From positions 1-35,660 of the forward strand of contig NCRB01000027.1 of NCBI GenBank assembly GCA_002894665.1: a stretch of DNA of 35,660 nt. The letters run 5' to 3'. Position 1 is the first letter of the stretch, and each line of letters opens with the position of its first letter. This document shows, one piece after another, positions 8,325 to 17,212 of this stretch. Source of the DNA: Salinivenus iranica (lineage in GTDB: Bacteria > Bacteroidota > Rhodothermia > Rhodothermales > Salinibacteraceae). The position numbers and the translations under genes are program-made. The notes beneath the pieces were generated by a model. The model was not told where the DNA came from, ran no database searches, and saw only the letters and a list, made by a program, of their open reading frames with translations.

Positions 8325-8366
8325 CGGTCCGCTCACCGGCAGCTTTCCCATCACACTCCACCGCTC

Positions 8367-8777
8367 ATGTCTTCCCCCGCTCCCCCCGCACCGAACCTCC
8401 CGCCCGACGGGTCTTCGTCTGCCGAGTCAAATGCGACCGAGGTCGCGGTTGGCGAAAGCCTGCCCACCCGGCTGAAGGGAGGGCTGGAGATCAAGACGAC
8501 GCGCTCGAAAGAACACCTCTTTACGACGGTCTACGCCGACGCGGACACCGGCGAGGTCCGCCTTGCCCTGCAGGTGGACATCCGAACGGGACAGACGGCC
8601 ATCGATCCCCGGCGACTGGACCGCTCCTTCTGGACCCTGGTTGTTGGAGAGGACAGGTACCCGGCCTCAAAACTGGAGCGCGTGCTGGGACACGTTCCCT
8701 CTCCGGGAATCGAGGTGCACCCCGAGCCGCGCGAGCTCCGAATCTATTCCGATCGAGACGCCCCCAACGCCCAGTAA
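8367..8777 (+). CDS. Small unknown protein, 136 residues
   Basis: An ATG start gives a Pro/Ser-rich first 30 residues, then a folded part of about 100 residues with alternating strands and charges (IKTTRSKEHLFTTVYADA, VRLALQVDIRTGQ, FWTLVVGEDRYPASKLERVL). No catalytic motif, membrane span or metal site is visible. It follows the previous unknown gene by 42 bases in the same direction and converges on the MerR gene with a 60-base gap. No function can be given. It is supported as real by its length in a compact genome and by a plausible acidic composition. Confidence 0.65.
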   Translation: MSSPAPPAPNLPPDGSSSAESNATEVAVGESLPTRLKGGLEIKTTRSKEHLFTTVYADADTGEVRLALQVDIRTGQTAIDPRRLDRSFWTLVVGEDRYPASKLERVLGHVPSPGIEVHPEPRELRIYSDRDAPNAQ

Positions 8778-8837
8778 GCACTCCCCCGGGCGGCGCCCCT
8801 TTCCTTCCGCAACATCGCCTCCGCTGGCGGGAGCCGA

Positions 8838-9152
8838 CTAGATCGCATCGCGGAGGTCCTCAAGAAAGGATCGGAGGTCCCGGAGCTCGTTCCGAATCTG
8901 CGTCCGCGGATCCGCCCCCTGTTTCCCCCGCCGGATCGCCTGCTTGGCCCCCTCGATGGTGTACTTCTCATCCTTAAGCAGGGCGCGGATCTGCTCCACC
9001 ACCGCAATGTCCTCTTCCGTGTAAACCCGTCGCCCCGCCCGATTCTTCCGGGGGTCCAGCACGTCGAATTCCTGCTCCCAGTAGCGCAGAACGTGCGGCT
9101 CGTGCCCCACGCGCTCGCTGACCTCGCCGATCGAGTAATAGAGTTTTTCCAT
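8838..9152 (-). CDS. Small MerR-family transcriptional regulator
   Basis: This 104-residue protein begins with the MerR winged helix-turn-helix (SIGEVSERVGHEPHVLRYWE, then NRAGRRVYTEEDIAVVEQI). A helical segment (YTIEGAKQAIRRG) and a short coiled-coil end follow. There is no long effector-binding domain and no conserved cysteines for metal sensing, so it resembles the short DNA-binding MerR-like proteins common in Bacteroidota and alpha-proteobacteria. The ATG at 9152 was chosen because the MerR fold starts directly there, while the longer frame back to 9404 overlaps the sbcC gene. It lies 70 bases downstream of sbcC and is the last gene of the minus-strand run. Its target is unknown. Confidence 0.9.
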   Translation of the reverse strand: MEKLYYSIGEVSERVGHEPHVLRYWEQEFDVLDPRKNRAGRRVYTEEDIAVVEQIRALLKDEKYTIEGAKQAIRRGKQGADPRTQIRNELRDLRSFLEDLRDAI

Positions 9153-9222
9153 GGGAGTTGGGACCGAAATGCATCGTGGATCGATCGGCGTACCCGCCCG
9201 GCCAAGGGCGTCCGCTTCCTTC

Positions 9223-12200
9223 CTACCCGCGCACCACCTCGAAGGTCGATCCGGTGGCCGGATCTTTCTCAACCTCAATGCGAACGGGGAACGCCTGCTT
9301 GAGTCGCTCAAGGTGGGTAATGACGAGCACTTTCGCAAAGTCTTGCCGAATAGACTGAATGGCCTCCACCAGCCGCTCAATTCCTTCTTCGTCCTGGGTC
9401 CCAAACCCCTCGTCGATCACAAGGGTCCGGACGCGCACCCCGCTCCGCTCCGCCAGCAACTGCGCGAGGGCCACGCGGAGGGCAAAGTTGACCCGAAAGC
9501 TCTCACCGCCCGAAAACGTTTCGTAGGGCCGTGGCATGCCCTGTTCGTCGGTGATGATGATTTCGAGTGTCTCTTTCGTTCCGCCGCTCTTCTTTTCCTT
9601 CAGGGTCTCGAGGCCTACGTGCATGCGCCCGTCGGTCAGGCGGTCGAGGATGCGGTTGGCTCGCTCTTCAATCTCCGGCAGCGTCTCCTCAATGATCAGC
9701 GACGGAATGCCGTGCTTGCCGAAAGCCGTCCGCAGGTGGTCGTAGAGCTGGCGGTCGTGCTTCGCCTCGTCTCGTTCCGTCTGTGCCTCCGCCAACGCCG
9801 CGCGGTCGCGCTCGGCCTGGTCCAGGCGCTCGCTCAACATGCCGAATCGCTGCTGCAGTTCGTTGAGCGTGGCCTCCGCCTCCGCGACCGCCTCCGACAC
9901 CTCTGAAAGCTCGTCCTCCAGCTCCTCGGTCGCCGCGACCGAGGCCTCGAGCCTCTCCAGGCGCTCCTGGGCCTCGGCCTTTTCCTGGCGCAGGTCCTCA
10001 ACTTGGTCCCGTAGCCGCTGTCGCTGGTCGGCCCAATCGTCCCGATTCTGCTGGGCGTGCTGAAGCTCGCTGTAGCGGGACGGAGCGTCGCTTAGCGCCC
10101 GCAGCTCCTCCCGCACCTCCTGGAACCGGTCCGGACTGAACCCGACCTCATCGAGCTTCTCCTGGAGGTCGGCCAGCTGCTCCCGGAGGGACGCAAAGGC
10201 CGTATCGTCGTCGAGCGTCTCCCGGAGCTCCTGGATGTCCCGGTTGTGCTGGTCGATTTTCCGCTCCAGCTCCTCCTGGCGCCCCTCCGCCTCCTCCAGT
10301 TCACGCAGCCGGTCCCGGTACCGGTCGACCTGAGCGGCCTCGTCCTGCAGGGCGTCGTACGCGGAGGCATCGAACGAAAGCTCCGCCAGGCGCTGCGCGC
10401 AATGCTGCCAGGTGCGGCGGGCCTCCGCGGCGTAGTCCCCCGCCTCCAGCCGCTCACGGAGACGGTGGGCCTGCTCCGTATGGGCCTCCAGTGCGTCGGC
10501 GGTATCCTCGAGGGCCCGGAGCTGCTCCTGGGCCGTGGCCCGCTTCTCCCCGACGTCCGAAAGGGCCTCCAGCTTCTTCCGCACCTCGGCGTACTGCGAT
10601 CGCAGGGTCGCTCGCCGCTCCTTCTTCTCCTGAAGGTCCGCCCGGCGATCCTGAATCTGCTGCTCCAGCCTGTCGATCTTCGAGGAGAGCGTCGCCTCAA
10701 CCTCCCGCCGGTGCGCCTCCGTCAGCTCCGAGCCGCAGGTCGGACATGTTTTGCCGTCCGCCGCCCGAAACCGCTCCAGCTCGGCCTGCTCCTGGGCGTG
10801 CTCTTCCTTGCGGGCCTCCAGCTGCCCTTGCTGTTCGCGGATGGCCTGTGAGACCGTCTTCCCCTCTGCCTCCAAAGACGCGAGGCGGTCCTCCAGCGTC
10901 TCTCGTCGCTCATCCTGTTCCGACAGCGCCGCCAGCGTCTCCTGGAGGTCCGACCGCTGCTCGAGCACCGTCCGCTCCTCCTCAATCTGGTTCCGTAGCC
11001 CCTCCAGCTCTCCGCGCAGCTGTTCGCGCCGCCCCACGAGGGTGCGTCGGGCCGACTCTTTCCGTCGCTTCAGTTGCTCGCGTTGCTCTTTCCGGGCCGA
11101 CAGTTCGCGCACTTTTTGCCGGGCGGCCCGGGCCGAGCGCAACTTGTCCTGCACCAGGGGCCGCTTCGCCAGCTTCGAGGCACACTCGCTCAGGGACTCC
11201 TCGAACCCCTCCCGTTCGACCTTCAGGCGGTCTAGGCGCCGCTCCAGCTGATTTGTCCGCTCGCGAAGCGTCGCCCGCTTTTGCTCAATCTGTTTTTCGA
11301 GCCCGCGGTGGAGGTCGCGCTTCTCGTCCAGCGCATCCCGCTCGTCCTGCAGCGCCTCGTATCGCTCGTACGCCGAGCGGATCTCCTCGCCGTGGGCCAG
11401 AAGCGCATCCGCGTCTTCAATTCGTTCGTCCAGCGCGTCGATGTCGTCCGTCGCCTCCTCAATCCGATCGTCGATCGAGCCGATCGTGTCCCGAACCGAC
11501 GCCGCCTCGCGGGCTTTCGCCTCAAGGTCGGCCCGCCGCTGGGTCAGGGTTTTCTCCGTTTCCCGGAGCTCAGCCAGGGTGCGTTGTTGCTTCTCGATGG
11601 CCGCCCGCAAATCGTCCCGCTCCTCCTCCCACTCGTCCACATCGTCGAGCGCCTCCTGCAGGCGCTCCACCTCCGCCTTCGCCCGCTGCAGTTGCTGCTT
11701 GGCGGACCGCCACCGGTCCCGGGCCCGGTCTTCGAGCGCCTCATATCGACTGAGGTTCAGGATGCGCACCAGGATGTCCTTGCGCTGGCTCGGGCTCTTC
11801 TGCGTAAACTCGTCCGAGCGCCCCTGGAGCAAGAAGGCCGAGTTGATGAACGTGTCGTAGTCGAGGCCGACCGCATCGTCAATCCGCCCCTGGGTCTCGC
11901 GCTGCGTAGACCCGGTGAGGGGGCGATACGCTTCCTCCTCCGGCGCGTACACCTGGAATTCCAGGTCCGACGTCGTCGTCTTCCCCGTGGCCGACTTCGA
12001 GAAGGAGCGCGTCACGCGGTAGCGGGTGCCCTCGAGGTCGAAGGTGAAAGTCACCTGCATGTGGCGCGTGCCGATGCGAATGAGTTCGTCGTCGGGCTTG
12101 CGCTTGCCACTGGACTTGCGGGCCTCTCCCCAGATGGCCCACGTCATCGCGTCGAGAAGGGCCGACTTGCCCTCCCCGTTGCCGCCCGAGAGGCACGCCA

Positions 12201-12282
12201 CGTCGAATGCCTCAAAGTCGAGCGGCGGGGCATCCGTCCCGTAGCTCAGAAAGTTCTTTAGCTCCAGACGAACGGGGACCAT
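9223..12282 (-). CDS. sbcC: SbcC/Rad50-type ATPase with zinc hook
   Basis: This 1019-residue SMC-like protein would, with the SbcD/Mre11 nuclease, process hairpins and DNA ends. Residues 1-60 hold the N-terminal strand and P-loop (GGNGEGKS, 33-40). Two long acidic coiled coils flank a zinc hook CPTC (C513-C516), near the middle as expected. The C-terminal lobe carries the ABC signature FSGGESFRVNFALRVAL (about 923-940) and Walker B LVIDEGFGTQD (about 953). Length is typical of SbcC. No SbcD-like gene is next to it in this window, though it commonly lies upstream, and the neighbour upstream is an unknown 143-residue protein. The name is given by fold, because RecN and SMC are excluded by the hook and the signature. 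Confidence 0.93.
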   Translation of the reverse strand: MVPVRLELKNFLSYGTDAPPLDFEAFDVACLSGGNGEGKSALLDAMTWAIWGEARKSSGKRKPDDELIRIGTRHMQVTFTFDLEGTRYRVTRSFSKSATGKTTTSDLEFQVYAPEEEAYRPLTGSTQRETQGRIDDAVGLDYDTFINSAFLLQGRSDEFTQKSPSQRKDILVRILNLSRYEALEDRARDRWRSAKQQLQRAKAEVERLQEALDDVDEWEEERDDLRAAIEKQQRTLAELRETEKTLTQRRADLEAKAREAASVRDTIGSIDDRIEEATDDIDALDERIEDADALLAHGEEIRSAYERYEALQDERDALDEKRDLHRGLEKQIEQKRATLRERTNQLERRLDRLKVEREGFEESLSECASKLAKRPLVQDKLRSARAARQKVRELSARKEQREQLKRRKESARRTLVGRREQLRGELEGLRNQIEEERTVLEQRSDLQETLAALSEQDERRETLEDRLASLEAEGKTVSQAIREQQGQLEARKEEHAQEQAELERFRAADGKTCPTCGSELTEAHRREVEATLSSKIDRLEQQIQDRRADLQEKKERRATLRSQYAEVRKKLEALSDVGEKRATAQEQLRALEDTADALEAHTEQAHRLRERLEAGDYAAEARRTWQHCAQRLAELSFDASAYDALQDEAAQVDRYRDRLRELEEAEGRQEELERKIDQHNRDIQELRETLDDDTAFASLREQLADLQEKLDEVGFSPDRFQEVREELRALSDAPSRYSELQHAQQNRDDWADQRQRLRDQVEDLRQEKAEAQERLERLEASVAATEELEDELSEVSEAVAEAEATLNELQQRFGMLSERLDQAERDRAALAEAQTERDEAKHDRQLYDHLRTAFGKHGIPSLIIEETLPEIEERANRILDRLTDGRMHVGLETLKEKKSGGTKETLEIIITDEQGMPRPYETFSGGESFRVNFALRVALAQLLAERSGVRVRTLVIDEGFGTQDEEGIERLVEAIQSIRQDFAKVLVITHLERLKQAFPVRIEVEKDPATGSTFEVVRG

Positions 12283-12348
12283 GCCCGGTGCAGAACAGCG
12301 CGGAAACGTGCGATCATCGGGCCAACGAGCAGGGCTCGGGGGGAGATC

Positions 12349-12780
12349 CTACCGAAACTCCACGGGGGTGACGCTCACCGTCACGGGCACCTTGCGTTCG
12401 AGATCGGACGTCGACAGGAAGTCGCGGACAGCGTCCTCCACGGCCTCCGCAATGTCTGCCCGCGCCGGCATCGCAAACGCCGAATCGACCGCGGCCAGGG
12501 TGTCTTTCTCCCCCTCCACGTCCAGCTTCGCGACGATGCGCTCGCGGGGGACCCCACGGATCCGCTCGTCGACCAGTCGCACCGAGGGCGAGAGGCGAAC
12601 CTCGGAGACGTCCTGGGCCTCCAGTACCCGAGCGGCCGCTTGCTCGACGGTGTCGCGGACGCTCGCGGACACGGTTGGGTGGAGGCGGCTCTCGTCGCGC
12701 ACCGCGTCCCGAATGGAGCCAATGCCCACCTGTTCGTTGCTATGAATATCAATGGTGACGTTGCTCCCGACGACAGCCAT
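12349..12780 (-). CDS. Unknown protein upstream of sbcC, 143 residues
   Basis: The ATG at 12780 gives an acidic protein of two similar-looking halves: short strands (VTIDIH, VRLVDERI, VAKLDVEG, VTVSVTPVEF) and helices (IRDAVRDESR, VEQAAARVLEA, ADIAEAVEDAVRDFL). No membrane span, metal site or enzyme motif is visible. Its alternating strand-helix pattern recalls small ferredoxin-like or Asp23-like folds, but no defining motif supports either. It sits 66 bases upstream of sbcC and 108 bases downstream of cvpA in the same direction, so it is probably in the same transcription unit. Function is unknown. Confidence 0.6.
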   Translation of the reverse strand: MAVVGSNVTIDIHSNEQVGIGSIRDAVRDESRLHPTVSASVRDTVEQAAARVLEAQDVSEVRLSPSVRLVDERIRGVPRERIVAKLDVEGEKDTLAAVDSAFAMPARADIAEAVEDAVRDFLSTSDLERKVPVTVSVTPVEFR

Positions 12781-12888
12781 GGCGCACCGGACCTCGTGTG
12801 TGAAGAACGACCGCTGGAAGGGCGACTCGGCTTCGCCTTGTGTTACATGATTGGGGAGCCCCCGGATGGTTTCAATCCGATCGCAGGG

Positions 12889-13440
12889 CTACTCCGCCCC
12901 GTCCACCCGCGACTCGACCGATGGCCGCACCTCTTCCCCGAAGGATTCGGCGGCCCGCCTCACCGACGGCACGTAGTCGGCCACAACACTCAGCGTGGTG
13001 GGAAGCGCCCCGGCAATGGGCCCATACAGCACCGACTGCTCCTGCGTCTCCCGCTCGGGAATGTCCACCTCCGCGAGGACCAGAAAGAGCACGCTTAGCA
13101 GAAGCGCCGCCTTGAGCGCCCCGAGCGCCCCCCCGGCGGCCCGGTTCACAATCGTGAGCGACAAGGCTTCGAGCACCTGTTCGAGCAGTCGTGAGATCGC
13201 AAAAAAGATCAGCCACACCCCGCAGAAGAGCACGACAAATCCGACGATCGGCGCGATCGACTCGGACAGCCCAAGGCTCTGCACGGCGAGGGCCCCCACC
13301 GCGTGCATGAGCTGGACCGCAACCAGCAGCGCAAACACCAGTCCGATCAGGCTTGCCAGTTGCCGAAGGGCCCCGGCCGATACTCCGTGAAGGAGTCCCC
13401 CGGCAAGGACGGCCACAATAAATCCGTCGAGAAGGGTCAT
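12889..13440 (-). CDS. CvpA-family membrane protein
   Basis: This 183-residue protein has four or so hydrophobic spans: DGFIVAVLAGGLLHG, LASLIGLVFALLVAVQL, IAPIVGFVVLFCGVWLIFF and ALLLSVLFLVLAE. Between them lies the family-like helix RLLEQVLEALSLTIVNRAAG, and an acidic tail follows. This order matches CvpA, named for colicin V production, whose wider role is unclear. The ATG at 13440 starts right at the first span, whereas the longer frame begins with a GTG 14 codons earlier. It lies in the minus-strand run between yqeY and the unknown gene upstream of sbcC, 78 and 108 bases away. Confidence 0.82.
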   Translation of the reverse strand: MTLLDGFIVAVLAGGLLHGVSAGALRQLASLIGLVFALLVAVQLMHAVGALAVQSLGLSESIAPIVGFVVLFCGVWLIFFAISRLLEQVLEALSLTIVNRAAGGALGALKAALLLSVLFLVLAEVDIPERETQEQSVLYGPIAGALPTTLSVVADYVPSVRRAAESFGEEVRPSVESRVDGAE

Positions 13441-13518
13441 GACGTACGTGGAGGCGGTGACGGGGACGCGCGGAAAGTACACAAACCAGGCCGCCCATCC
13501 GGAAGACCGTGTGGGACC

Positions 13519-13992
13519 TCACTCGGACAGCAGGGCCTGCACCTGCTTCCGCACCCGATTCCCATCCACCCGCCCGCGGAGGGCATCCATCGCCCGTCCC
13601 ATCACGGCCCCCATGTCCGCCATCGACGCTGCCCCCACCTCGTCGATGATGGCGCGGAGTTTCGCCTCAAGGTCCTCGTCCGATACGGCGTCGGGCATGT
13701 ACGTGTCCAGCACCGCGAGCTCGTCCTGCTCCTTCTGCACCAGGTCCTCGCGGCCGGCCTCCTTGTACTGTTCGATCGAGTCCTTCCGTTGATTGATCTG
13801 CTTCCGGAGCACGGCCAGCTGATCCTGCTCCGTGAGCGTCGTTTCGGTGCCCTCTGTGCGCTGGCCAATCTCCTCATTCTGGAGGGCGGCTCGGAGGGAG
13901 CGGAGGGTTCGGAGGCGCACCTTGTCCTTGTCACGCATGGCCTGCTTCAGGTCGTCGGTAATGCGCTCGAGAAGAGAGGGAGATTCAGACAT
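13519..13992 (-). CDS. yqeY: GatB/YqeY domain protein
   Basis: This 157-residue protein matches the free-standing YqeY family, whose helical domain is also the tail of the amidotransferase subunit GatB. It begins LLERITDDLKQAMRDKDK, has the conserved helix RTLRSLRAALQNEEI, a central Lys/Glu-rich helix, the strand-turn YMPDAVSDEDLEAK, and ends GRAMDALRGRVDGNRVRKQV, all in family order. The ATG at 13992 starts it directly. The exact role is not settled, though links to tRNA-dependent amidation are often proposed. It is 19 bases downstream of ptsI, so translational coupling is likely. Confidence 0.93.
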   Translation of the reverse strand: MSESPSLLERITDDLKQAMRDKDKVRLRTLRSLRAALQNEEIGQRTEGTETTLTEQDQLAVLRKQINQRKDSIEQYKEAGREDLVQKEQDELAVLDTYMPDAVSDEDLEAKLRAIIDEVGAASMADMGAVMGRAMDALRGRVDGNRVRKQVQALLSE

Positions 13993-14011
13993 GAGAATGG
14001 GAGTCGGATGG

Positions 14012-15814
14012 TTACGGGGAAGAGACGTCGGGGGCGTCGAGAACGGCGTCCTCGACATGTTGCGCGATCCATTCGCGGGCCTGCCGGCGCACCGTCTGGG
14101 CGTTGGAGGCCTCACAGGCGGCGGTGGCAAGCGCATCCATCTCGGCGCGGGACACGTGTTGAATTAATCGCTTGAGGCCCGGCAGATGCGACGGCGTCGC
14201 GCTGAGCGCCGTGACCCCCAGCCCTATCAGGACCGGAACGGCGTGGACGTCGCCGGCGCTTTCTCCACATACGGCCACGGGCGTCCCGGTGTCCCGTCCG
14301 GCGGCCGCCGTGCGCTGCACCAGCCCGAGCACGGCGGGGTGAAGGGGATCGTACCGGCTGGCCACGCGGTCGTTGTCGCGATCCACCGCCAGGACATACT
14401 GCGTGAGGTCGTTCGTGCCAATCGACAGAAAGTCGGCCTCCTCGGCAAACGCCCGCGCCTGGAGGGCCGTGGCGGGCACCTCGACCATGGCACCCACGGG
14501 AAGGGTGGGGTCGTGCGCACGGCCCTCTCGCGACAGCCGGTCGGCCTCCTCCTGAATCACCGAGCGGACGCGCCGCACCTCGTCGAGATGGGTCACCATG
14601 GGCAGCAGGACGCGCAGGGCCCCCTCGGTGTTGGCGCGGAGGAGGGCGCGCACCTGGGGGCGCAGCAGCTCCTCCGGCCGGTCGAGCAGCAGGCGAATGC
14701 CGCGCCAGCCCAGGGACGGGTTCGCCTCGCGGGGCCCCTGAGAGAGCGACTTGTCGCCGCCCAGGTCCAGCAGCCGAACGGTGGCCGAATGCGGATGCGC
14801 GGCCCGGGCCGCCTTTCGGTACACGGCCACCTGCTCCTCTTCCGTGAACGCCCCCGCGGGCCGGCTCAGGAACAAGACCTCCGTGCGAAGCAAGCCAATG
14901 CCGTCGGCCCCGTACTCTTTGAGGATCTGCAGCTCCTCCTCGAACTCCACGTTGGCTTGTACGCTCAGGGAATGCCCGTCCGTCGTTTCGGCCGGCGCCG
15001 ACGCAGCCTGTGCCTGCTCCGCCCAGAGGGATTGCTGACGGGCGCGACGGCGGCGGTAGTCCTCGAGCGTGTCGGCCGACGGGTGCACGATGAGGCGCCC
15101 CGCCTGCCCGTCGACCACGGCCCGGTCGTGGGTTTCTACGGCCTCGAGGCGCTCCTCCGCCCCGATCACCGCCGGAATGTGCAGGGCGCGGGCCAGGATC
15201 GACACGTGCGAGTGGGGGCCGCCCCCAGTCGTCACGCAGCCGAGCAGTCCGTGCTCGTGGAGCTGAATGAGGTCGGTCGCCGTGAGGGCGTCGGCCACCA
15301 CAATCGCGTTGGGCTCAATTTGCGCCACTGTCCGGCCCCGTTCCAGGGCCCGGAGCACCCGGGTTTCGACCTCCAGAAGGTCGTCGGTCCGGTCCCGAAG
15401 ATAGGCGTCTTCGCTCTCCCCAATCCGTTCCCGATACCCTCGCAGCACGGACTGGAGCGCCTGTCCGGCCGTCACATGTTCGGTCCGAATGCGCTCCCGC
15501 ACCGGGCCGAGGAGTGCCTCGTCGTTCAACATCATGCGCTGGGCCTCGACAATGGCCGCCTGCTCCGCCCCCAGGATGCGATCGGCGATGGTGCGGGCCT
15601 GTTCGATTTCTTGCTCCGCTCGCGCAAGGGCATCCTCAAGCACAGCCAGCTCGTCCTCAACCGCCTCTGGGGCAATCGGGGTGCGATCCACCTCCGGCGG
15701 GCCCACGTTGTAGCGATAAAGGGCCCCGATGGCAATGCCCGGCGCGACCCCCGTTCCCTCGATGATCCGTTCGGGGCCCGCATCGGATGTCGTCGGGTCG
15801 GGAGAGGACGACAT
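14012..15814 (-). CDS. ptsI: PEP-protein phosphotransferase, PTS enzyme I
   Basis: This 600-residue cytoplasmic enzyme transfers phosphate from PEP to HPr. The N-terminal helical HPr-binding domain is followed by the active-site motif GGGPHSHVSILAR. H203 aligns with the catalytic His189 of E. coli EI, because SHVSILAR corresponds to SHTSIMAR. The C-terminal PEP barrel shows IGTNDLTQYVLAVDRDN and VCGESAGD, where the Cys corresponds to the active-site Cys502. The extra His at 201 is unusual. Length is close to the usual 575. The upstream ptsH gene is 45 bases away and the pair is probably one unit. No enzyme II component is in the window. Confidence 0.96.
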   Translation of the reverse strand: MSSSPDPTTSDAGPERIIEGTGVAPGIAIGALYRYNVGPPEVDRTPIAPEAVEDELAVLEDALARAEQEIEQARTIADRILGAEQAAIVEAQRMMLNDEALLGPVRERIRTEHVTAGQALQSVLRGYRERIGESEDAYLRDRTDDLLEVETRVLRALERGRTVAQIEPNAIVVADALTATDLIQLHEHGLLGCVTTGGGPHSHVSILARALHIPAVIGAEERLEAVETHDRAVVDGQAGRLIVHPSADTLEDYRRRRARQQSLWAEQAQAASAPAETTDGHSLSVQANVEFEEELQILKEYGADGIGLLRTEVLFLSRPAGAFTEEEQVAVYRKAARAAHPHSATVRLLDLGGDKSLSQGPREANPSLGWRGIRLLLDRPEELLRPQVRALLRANTEGALRVLLPMVTHLDEVRRVRSVIQEEADRLSREGRAHDPTLPVGAMVEVPATALQARAFAEEADFLSIGTNDLTQYVLAVDRDNDRVASRYDPLHPAVLGLVQRTAAAGRDTGTPVAVCGESAGDVHAVPVLIGLGVTALSATPSHLPGLKRLIQHVSRAEMDALATAACEASNAQTVRRQAREWIAQHVEDAVLDAPDVSSP

Positions 15815-15859
15815 GGACGTGTAGGGGGTCGGTTCTGGACGATGGGCGTCGCGGATGGC

Positions 15860-16129
15860 CTACAGTTCTTCCCCAAAGCCGTCCTCGAACAAGTCGGCGA
15901 TGGCATTGGCCGCATCTTCCTCGTCCTCCCCCTCGACGAGCAGCGTGAGCGTGGCCCCCTGCTCGGCCGCCAGCGTCATCACGCCGATCACGCTCTTTCC
16001 GTTGATCTCATAGCCGTCGCGGCGAAGGAAGATTTCGGCGTCGAACTGAGAGGCGGTGCGGACCAGCATGGAGGCGGGCCGGGTGTGCAGTCCCGCCCGA
16101 TTCCGCACCGTGACTTCGCGCTCGATCAT
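15860..16129 (-). CDS. ptsH: Phosphocarrier protein HPr
   Basis: This is an 89-residue HPr with the phospho-acceptor His15 in NRAGLHTRPAS and the regulatory Ser46 in INGKSVIGVM, both at the standard positions. The C-terminus is heavily acidic (EDEEDAANAIADLFEDG). The ATG at 16129 puts His at 15, while the TTG five codons earlier would shift it. His15 takes phosphate from enzyme I, and Ser46 is the site used by HPr kinase in organisms that have one, so a kinase may exist elsewhere. It lies 68 bases downstream of the polyprenyl synthase gene and is transcribed toward ptsI. Confidence 0.95.
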   Translation of the reverse strand: MIEREVTVRNRAGLHTRPASMLVRTASQFDAEIFLRRDGYEINGKSVIGVMTLAAEQGATLTLLVEGEDEEDAANAIADLFEDGFGEEL

Positions 16130-16197
16130 GACGCCGAGAGGCAAGGCGAGAGAGAACTAGGCGTGAAGGGGCAACGGCTCCGGCCCCGGATCCCCGG

Positions 16198-17187
16198 TCA
16201 GTGCCGTCGGTCTTCCATCTGGTCGATCAGCCAGCGGAGCGCCTCCGCGGGGGGCCCCTCTGGCAGAACCGACAGGGACTCGTGGGCCTCGGTTACGTAG
16301 CGCGAGACGGCGGTTTCCGCGTCCGAAAACACGCCCAGGCGGGCCATTCGTTCACGGGCCTCCGGCACGTCCTCCGGCGGCAATCCCCCATCGGTGACGA
16401 TGCGGGCAAACCAGTCGTGCTCGTCCCCGTCGGCCCGCTCCAACGCCCGAAGGGTGAGAAAGGTCTTCTTCCCGCCCACCAGATCGCCGCCCACGGCCTT
16501 TCCCCACGCCTCCGTCTCGGCCGTTAGGTCCAGGAGATCGTCTTGGATCTGGAAGGCGCGGCCCACCGAGCGGCCCGCCTCCCGGAGCGCGTCCCGCGCC
16601 GGCGGGGGCGCCCCGCCCACCACACCGCCCAGCTCAAACGCCGCCGATAGCAGCGCTGCCGTTTTCCCGTCAATCATGTCGAGGTACGCCTCCACAGAGA
16701 CGCCCTCCTGCGCCTCAAAGGACGCGTCGAGGGCCTGTCCGCGGCAGAGATTCTCGACCATCGGGTGGTAGACATCGTAGAGCGCCTCGTCGTCTTCCGC
16801 CTCCACGCGCCCGAGAAGGTCGTAGGACAGCCCCATCATCAGGTCGCCCACCAGGATGGCCGTGCCCTCATCCCAGCGCACGTGGACCGTGGGGCGCCCC
16901 CGTCGTTCCTCCGCCCCGTCCATGATGTCGTCGTGGACGAGGGTAAAGTTGTGAAAGACCTCAACGGCCAGGGCGGCGGGCAGGGCCCGCTCCGCAGACG
17001 CGCCAAAGGCCTCGGCCACCAGCAGGAGCATTGTCGGCCGCACGCGCTTGCCGCCCCCCTCCAGGACGTACTGCACGGGCTCGTACAGGACCGCCGGCTC
17101 GCGGTCGGAGACGAGGGTGGCGAGCGCGGTGTCAATTCGGTCTCGATGAGCCGACACGCGGTCTTCGGGGGAGTCCGGGGCAGACAT
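16198..17187 (-). CDS. Polyprenyl diphosphate synthase (FPP/GGPP type)
   Basis: This 329-residue enzyme joins isopentenyl units head to tail. GGKRVRP (45-51) binds IPP. The first Asp-rich motif is DDIMD (86-90) with following RRGRPTVH, and the second is DDLLD (216-220) in QIQDDLLDLT. Product length cannot be read safely, because the residues just before DDIMD (FTLVH) do not point clearly to FPP or GGPP. In a carotenoid- and retinal-making halophile either product would serve. The ATG at 17187 was chosen because homology begins soon after it, and the longer frame overlaps adk. The adk gene ends 25 bases upstream of it and transcription is shared. Confidence 0.92.
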   Translation of the reverse strand: MSAPDSPEDRVSAHRDRIDTALATLVSDREPAVLYEPVQYVLEGGGKRVRPTMLLLVAEAFGASAERALPAALAVEVFHNFTLVHDDIMDGAEERRGRPTVHVRWDEGTAILVGDLMMGLSYDLLGRVEAEDDEALYDVYHPMVENLCRGQALDASFEAQEGVSVEAYLDMIDGKTAALLSAAFELGGVVGGAPPPARDALREAGRSVGRAFQIQDDLLDLTAETEAWGKAVGGDLVGGKKTFLTLRALERADGDEHDWFARIVTDGGLPPEDVPEARERMARLGVFSDAETAVSRYVTEAHESLSVLPEGPPAEALRWLIDQMEDRRH

Positions 17188-17212
17188 ACCGGGGAAACGG
17201 GTGACGAGATGA

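Noticed and set aside
8838-9404. Long N-terminal extension of the MerR gene
   Set aside because: It overlaps the sbcC 3' end and the winged helix begins at the ATG at 9152.
14186-16300. 704-codon open frame opposite ptsI and ptsH
   Set aside because: Antisense to two clear PTS genes; no domain.
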